Shown here: positions 1 to 5,000 of the stretch, piece after piece
Layout: every line of letters begins with the position of its first letter
Position numbering within the stretch: the stretch's first letter is position 1
DNA from: an uncultured Bacteroidales bacterium
GTDB lineage: Bacteria; Bacteroidota; Bacteroidia; Bacteroidales; UBA932
Assembly (NCBI GenBank): GCA_946062035.1
Contig: CAMGTS010000050.1
Coordinates: forward strand, 1-8,110
Length of the DNA stretch: 8,110 nucleotides
Reading direction: 5' to 3'
Notes under the pieces: generated by a model
The model's input: the letters and a program-made list of their open reading frames with translations, nothing else
What the model was told of the DNA's origin: nothing
Database searches by the model: none
Translations under genes and position numbers: made by a program

Positions 1-358
1 CGGCAGGAGAATTTATGCGCGAACCTATTCCACGTATATAGATGCTAGCAGTCCCTTTTGTACCATAGTCGGGAATATAGAGGTTAGGGACGATGCCTGT
101 CATTCCCTTCATAGAATAGACTCTTTGTGAGCTTATAGAGCCTCTATCGAATTTTGTATAAGAAACCGGCAGATCCTCCAGACGCTTGTTGTCACGAGAA
201 AGAATTTCCGAAATAGTAATCGGAGCCATTTTCTCGGAAATCACTGTATCTTGGAAAATTACCGCTGGATCAATTGTGCCTTTAGGTGTCGCTCCACCCA
301 CCGATGCAAACATCAGAACAAAAGCGGCGACAAGTGTCAATATTCTATAATTAGTCAT
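1..358 (-). CDS. TonB-dependent outer-membrane receptor, N-terminal part (3' end beyond window)
   Basis: This is the first 119 codons of a TonB-dependent receptor, an outer-membrane beta-barrel that imports a ligand using energy from TonB/ExbBD. The gene runs off the left edge with no stop. Residues 1-23 form a signal peptide (basic-polar start MTNYR, then a hydrophobic stretch ending near VGGA). About residues 48-119 read as a plug domain: 'NLYIPDYG' followed by 'SIYIRGIGSRINSPA' matches the conserved plug segment of Bacteroidetes receptors. There is no room for the carboxypeptidase-like N-terminal domain typical of SusC proteins, because the plug begins soon after the signal peptide. The ATG at 358 is chosen because the signal peptide starts there. 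No Shine-Dalgarno is visible, as is usual in this phylum. It lies 70 nt downstream of the DUF4491 gene on the same strand. The ligand cannot be told from this fragment. Family confidence is high. Confidence 0.88.
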   Translation of the reverse strand, partial: MTNYRILTLVAAFVLMFASVGGATPKGTIDPAVIFQDTVISEKMAPITISEILSRDNKRLEDLPVSYTKFDRGSISSQRVYSMKGMTGIVPNLYIPDYGTKGTASIYIRGIGSRINSPA

Positions 359-414
359 CTGCGCTATAGTTAAGCCGGGCGACTTGGTCGGGTTTCCTCG
401 GCCGATTAGGATGC

Positions 415-422
415 CAAAGATA
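415..422 (-). promoter_or_regulatory. Possible -7 promoter element for the TonB receptor gene
   Basis: On the minus strand this reads TATCTTTG, a full match to the Bacteroides -7 pattern TAnnTTTG, 56 nt upstream of the receptor ATG and just past the DUF4491 stop. No TTTG element is seen 19-21 nt further upstream, which would lie inside the DUF4491 coding region. The receptor may therefore have its own weak or activator-dependent promoter, or may be read through from DUF4491. An 8-nt motif can match by chance. Confidence 0.33.
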
Positions 423-428
423 GTAATA

Positions 429-716
429 TTATCGGTTCTTCCTTTTCGGATTTGCCGGAAACCATCCCTTGCGCACCCTTTCCCTTTGCTCGAAAAGTTC
501 AAGGATGCTCCAAAGGCATGAGAAACCTGTAACGCCCAATATCGCAGACCACAAGACATAATCAGCGCACAAAACCGCAGCAGCGAGAAACAGAAGTCCG
601 GCAATCAGGAACGCCCACCAGATTTTCACCCCGAAATAGTACTCGCCTTTGATTACGAGCGGATGAAAAAGCCCTATTATCAAAAACGCCGCCGCACCTA
701 TTATTATCCCTTTCAT
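429..716 (-). CDS. DUF4491 family small integral membrane protein
   Basis: This 95-residue protein is recognisable as DUF4491, a family of small bacterial membrane proteins of unknown function. Three hydrophobic helices are visible: about residues 3-22 (GIIIGAAAFLIIGLFHP), 32-51 (IWWAFLIAGLL onward) and 53-72 (ending GFSCLWSIL). The family-typical parts are 'FHPLVIKGEYYFG' (17-29) after helix 1 and the C-terminal cytosolic-looking tail 'ELFEQRERVRKGWFP' (73-87), followed by a basic end, PKRKNR. The length is normal for the family and the gene looks intact. The ATG at 716 starts directly before helix 1, as in other members; no ribosome-binding site is visible. It is divergent from the VanX-like gene and sits 70 nt upstream of the TonB receptor on the same strand, so co-transcription with the receptor is possible. 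No function is assigned. Confidence 0.9.
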   Translation of the reverse strand: MKGIIIGAAAFLIIGLFHPLVIKGEYYFGVKIWWAFLIAGLLFLAAAVLCADYVLWSAILGVTGFSCLWSILELFEQRERVRKGWFPANPKRKNR

Positions 717-873
717 GATACTTAATTCTTAGAAATGGCTGATTATCATATAATGTCATCGCTACACACGAACTCGGTCGAACTTCAGGACAAACTCCCG
801 TAACAAGACCCGTCTTTTAGTTCTGAGGCAGGAAAACATTGCAAGATTGTCACCATATCGGTTACCATATCTG

Positions 874-881
874 CAAAGTTA
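874..881 (-). promoter_or_regulatory. Candidate -7 promoter element for the DUF4491/TonB receptor strand
   Basis: On the minus strand this reads TAACTTTG followed by CAG, a full match to the Bacteroides -7 pattern TAnnTTTG. Transcription would start near 867 and leave a leader of about 150 nt before the DUF4491 ATG at 716. A TTTTG lies immediately upstream but far too close to serve as the -33 element, and none is seen at the usual 19-21 nt spacing. It is the best minus-strand candidate in the divergent region. Confidence 0.42.
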
Positions 882-914
882 ACAAAAGCACAGCTCCCAT
901 TGGGATAAAATTAC

Positions 915-922
915 TACCTTAG
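915..922 (+). promoter_or_regulatory. Possible -7 promoter element for the VanX-like gene
   Basis: TACCTTAG differs from the Bacteroides -7 pattern TAnnTTTG at one position. It lies 21 nt before the ATG at 944, which would give a very short leader. No convincing TTTG lies 19-21 nt upstream. A short inverted repeat (895-905) occupies the spacer region and might bind a regulator. The promoter must lie in this divergent intergenic region, but the exact element is uncertain. Confidence 0.33.
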
Positions 923-943
923 TTTATCAAAAACTCATCAAAA

Positions 944-1843
944 ATGAAAAAGGCATCTACTATTACACTTGTCGCAATCGGAGCAATCGCGCTTCTTTTT
1001 GCTTCGTGCAAAAACAACAGCACGGCAACAACAGAAGTAAGCGCAGAAGAAACTAATTGTGAGGAGGTTACAACAGATACAACCATAACGGCCACAAACA
1101 TCGGACCGGCCGCCCCATACTCAGGAGTCATAAGCGTAAAGGAGATCAGAGAGATGGATAAGGTTTTCGAGAACTATACAGATGAAGAGCTTGACTGCTC
1201 AGGGTTTGTAGTCCTTTGCGAATATATCCCCGAAATAATTCAGGAGATCCGCTACTTCACGACATACAATTTTGTGGGACGCAGGGTTGACGGTTATTAT
1301 GAACCTTACGCACTCGCTACGAAAGAAATGGCCGACTCGCTCAAAAGCGTCAGCGATGAGCTGTTGGGCAAGGGTTACAGGCTAAGGATTTTCGACACAT
1401 ACAGACCAGATATCGCTGTCAAGCACTTTGTCCGCTGGGCGAAAGATCTCGGAGATACACTTACAAAAGTTTCCTTCTACCCTGAATTAAACAAGAACGT
1501 CCTTTTCAAATTAGACTATATTTCGAGCCGCTCAGGACACAGCAGAGGTTCTACCGTCGATCTTACATTGTTCGATATTAAGAGCGGAAAAGATCTTGAC
1601 ATGGGCGGCACGTTCGACTATTTCGGAGAGTTGTCCCATCCTGATTATAAGGATATTACGCCTGAACAGAAAGCCAACAGAACGCTGTTGAGGGAAGCCA
1701 TGCTACGACACGGTTTCAGACCTCTCTACTCGGAATGGTGGCACTTTACTCTCAAAAACGAACCATACCCGGAAACATATTTCAGCTTCCCGGTAATGAA
1801 TATCGCAAGAAAAGGCAGAGAATCCGGCTCACAGCATAAATAG
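944..1843 (+). CDS. VanX-like D-alanyl-D-alanine dipeptidase, peptidase family M15, lipoprotein
   Basis: This 299-residue zinc dipeptidase is predicted to hydrolyse D-Ala-D-Ala. Residues 1-21 are a lipoprotein signal with lipobox LFAS before Cys22, so the mature protein should be lipid-anchored in the envelope, unlike cytoplasmic VanX (about 200 residues). A Thr/Glu-rich linker (23-60) precedes the catalytic domain (about 85-290). VanX landmarks are all present: 'NFVGRRVDGYY' (109-119), Arg154 in DTYRP, the zinc ligands His199 and Asp206 in 'SGHSRGSTVDLTL', and catalytic Glu264 with third zinc ligand His267 in 'SEWWHF'. The spacings Arg-45-His, His-7-Asp and Glu-3-His equal those of VanX Arg71, His116, Asp123, Glu181 and His184. 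'MGGTFDYFGELSH' and 'NRTLLREAM' also match. The likely role is recycling or breaking down peptidoglycan-derived dipeptide. No vanH or vanA ligase is nearby, so vancomycin resistance is not implied. The start is fixed by the signal peptide; no Shine-Dalgarno is visible. Confidence 0.93.
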   Translation: MKKASTITLVAIGAIALLFASCKNNSTATTEVSAEETNCEEVTTDTTITATNIGPAAPYSGVISVKEIREMDKVFENYTDEELDCSGFVVLCEYIPEIIQEIRYFTTYNFVGRRVDGYYEPYALATKEMADSLKSVSDELLGKGYRLRIFDTYRPDIAVKHFVRWAKDLGDTLTKVSFYPELNKNVLFKLDYISSRSGHSRGSTVDLTLFDIKSGKDLDMGGTFDYFGELSHPDYKDITPEQKANRTLLREAMLRHGFRPLYSEWWHFTLKNEPYPETYFSFPVMNIARKGRESGSQHK

Positions 1844-1911
1844 CGATTCCGCACATCATACAATTTGAGGGTATTTCGGGATGTTTTGCAGTAATATTCC
1901 GCAGGGCATTG

Positions 1912-1944
1912 TTTTTGTACACTCCAAACTGATTCCTACCCTGC
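1912..1944 (+). promoter_or_regulatory. Weak candidate promoter for the alpha-2-macroglobulin gene
   Basis: TTTTTG (1912-1917), then 19 nt, then TACCCTGC (1937-1944). The upstream element and spacing fit the Bacteroides pattern, but the downstream element keeps only TA and one T of TAnnTTTG. Transcription from here would give a leader of about 60 nt before the ATG at 2013. The 169-nt gap after the VanX-like gene contains no clear terminator, so read-through from that gene is also possible. Confidence 0.27.
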
Positions 1945-2012
1945 CGGGGTTAGAATCAATCAGGCTTTCACCGCTTATGCAAGCGGGGCATTTACACGGA
2001 AAATCATTTGTT

Positions 2013-5000
2013 ATGAAGAGATATATAGTACTTATCGCATTAGTTATCATGTCATTAACACAGGCCGACATCATGGCTCAGACCTACGAAACACTTTGGA
2101 AAGAAGTGGAGAATGCTGAAAAGAAGGATCTCCCTAAGAGTGCGATGCTGAGTTGCGACAAAATATTGCAAAAAGCGCAAGCGGAAGGGAACAGCGGGCA
2201 GACTCTGAAAGCGTTTTTCTATAAAGCAAGTTTTGAGCAACAGGTATCACCGGATTCTACATACAAGAATATCAAGCTGTTGGAAACAATGGCGGATGAA
2301 AGCAAAGACGAGACGGAGAAGATGTTCATCCACTCTCTTATCGCAGAGCAGTACGCAAGATATGCGTCATTGAATTCATGGGCGCTTAAAAGAAGATCCG
2401 ATGTGGCTGATGAAAACATAAAAAAAGACGACTTGACCGAATGGAGCGCTAATATGTTCTATTCCAAAGTAATGGAGGAGGTCCACGCATCCCTCAGCGA
2501 TATGGAGCTGCTGAAAAACACCGACTCGAAAAAGTTTGTCCCGATGGTTGACAGGAATTGGGCAAGCAAATACTTCAATCACGATCTGTTGCATCTGTTG
2601 GGCAGACAGGCTATCGCCGCCATGTCTAAAGTCGAAGTCATCGCGACAGACAAGGATGAGATCGCCTCCGCCAAAATGAGCATATACGATGAAATCCTTA
2701 ACATTTATAGATCAGCAGGTAACAAAGATGCCGCACTTCTCTGCGGATTGGACAGACTGCAGTTTATCTACAATGTGCAAAAGGACTCCAGAGCCTACGA
2801 GAAAGGGATCGATGATATTCTTGCGGAAACTGAGCCGGACAATGAACTGACATGCGAGATTATCTTGGCAAAAGCGAACGCCCTCATAGCCAGAAAGGAG
2901 TACACTTCCGCAGTCGGACTTTGCAACGACGCTATAGCTAAGTTTCCTAAGTACAAAAGGGTCGCCGCCCTAAAAAATCTTAAAGAAACCCTCTTTGCGC
3001 GAAACATCGATTTTTCATTCCCGCAATCGGCATATCCGGGTGAAACCGTCAAGCTTGCTGTGCGATACAGGAACATTTCAGGATTCGATATTAACATATA
3101 TGCTGTTCCAGGCAATTTAGAGCGCAAAACAGGTTTTTCAGATAAAGATCTCTCCAAATGCAAACTCTTGTCTACCAAGCATTTTGAATTGGAGCAAACC
3201 CCTGACTTAAAATCCCGCAAAAAGGATATAGAGTTTACCATGCCTGATTTAGGCTGCTATGCGGTCTCGTTGAAGGCGGACGGCAAGGAGACATTTTCGA
3301 CCCTGTTGAAGGTCAGCAGACTTTCAATATTGACAATCAACAGCGGAAAAAATATCGAAGCGTTAGTAGTGGACAGAAAGAGCGGTGCGCCGGTATCGGG
3401 ATCAAAAGTGACATTGTACGACAAATACAACAATCTGAAAGGAACGGCAGTAGAGAGCGGTACGACCAACAGAGAAGGCAGAGTCGTGTTCTCAAAAGAA
3501 AAACTCAAACATCAATACAGTATTAATATCACAGCCACAAAAGACGATGACACTCACCTTGAGAGCCGTTATGTAAACATTTATGACAGAAGCTATTATA
3601 GCACCGACTCTAAAGCGACGACAAACACACATCTCTTTACGGACAGATCCATTTACCGACCGGGACAAAAAGTTTATGTAAGCGGAATAATATACACGCA
3701 AACAGGTGACAAGACCGAGGCTTCAGCGAATGTGAAAACGACAATTACCCTGCGCAATTCCAATTGGCAGGAGGTCGAAACAAAAGAGTGTACAAGCAAC
3801 GAAATGGGCTCGTTCACAACGGATTTCACCATTCCAGAGTCGGGCTTGAACGGATACTACATCCTGCAATGCAACAACGCAAGGGCTGACTTCAGAGTGG
3901 AAGAGTACAAACGTCCTACGTTTGAGGTTGTAACAGAGAATATTACAAAGACCTTTAAGTTAGGCGATACCGTCATCATCAAGGGAACCGCAAAAAGTTT
4001 CGCCGGAGCGCCGCTTGCAGGAGCAACAGGCAAGTTTAAGGTCAAGGTTTCAAAATGGCAGTGGTGGAGAGCCGTAAATAGCAAGGTCCTGAAAAACGGC
4101 ACCATTACAATTGACGCTGACGGAAAATTCAAAATACCCGTGCTGTTGGATGCCGACGCATACAAAATAAACCTTAACAGATTCAATTATGCTGGACTGA
4201 ATGAGGCGGAAGAAGAAAGCAGTTCTAAAAATATTGAGAATGAATATTTTACATTCACCATAACTTTAGACGTGACAAACAGTGCCGGCGAAACCCAAAG
4301 CTGCGACGCGACTGTAGCGGCAGGAAACAAACCGATGGTGCTTTCATATGTCGGGGAAACATTGATAGACAGGGATAAGGAGTTTGAGTTTACAATTAAC
4401 TCTCACAATCTTCTTAACAATCCCGTCGAATGCAAAGTCGTCTACATAATCCGAAGTCTGCAAAATCCTGAGAAAAAAGATGCCGTATTAAAGGGCGATG
4501 CAATCTCCAACCGCAAGAACCGCATCGACATAAGTTGTCTTAAATCAGGAAAATACGAAATCTTATACTCGGCAAAAGCGGATGACGGGACTCTTTGCGA
4601 AAATAAAAACACTGTCACGGTTTTCTCTGTCAAAGACACCAAACCGGTTGAGGGAAACATTCTTTGGGCATATAAGGACGGGGACAAGGTCTATTTCGGC
4701 ACATCCGAAAAAGACGCTACGATTTTCGTAGACAAGTTTACAGACAAGGGAAGAGAAAGCAAGAACATTGCAATCAGCGACAGCATAATGAGCTTCGAAT
4801 TCCCGTATCTGGAAGAGTACGGTGACGGAGCGGAAGTCAATTTCTGTATTGTCAGAAACGGCAATATGATGCAACGCCATTTCCAAGTATCAAGACCTCA
4901 GCCTGACAAGCAGTTGAAATTGAAATGGAACGTATTCAGGGATAAACTTACCCCGGGACAAAAAGAAGAGTGGACATTGAACATAACCGACAAAGACGGC

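Noticed and set aside
805..818. AAGA-CCCG-TCTT followed by TT, a terminator-like structure in the divergent intergenic region
   Set aside because: The stem has only four pairs with a tiny loop, and no plus-strand gene ends upstream of it.
919..1131. Antisense open frame covering the start of the VanX-like gene
   Set aside because: Its hydrophobic translation is the complement of the signal peptide and Thr-rich linker of the sense gene.
944..1843. Vancomycin-resistance gene (vanX of a van cluster)
   Set aside because: No vanH, D-Ala-D-Lac ligase, or VanRS is nearby, and the protein is an exported lipoprotein; a housekeeping or recycling role is more likely.
1936..1953. Possible hairpin CTACCC/GGGGTTAG in the gap between the VanX-like and macroglobulin genes
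   Set aside because: The stem is short and bulged with no following T-run, so it does not support a terminator.
1881..2012. In-frame ATG at 1881 that would extend the macroglobulin by 44 residues
   Set aside because: The extension would put a polar, proline-rich stretch ahead of a textbook signal peptide beginning at the ATG at 2013, and this stretch contains the likely promoter and leader.
2795..3241. 148-codon open frame antisense to the macroglobulin
   Set aside because: The sense frame is clearly coding, and the antisense product has no recognisable domain or start context.
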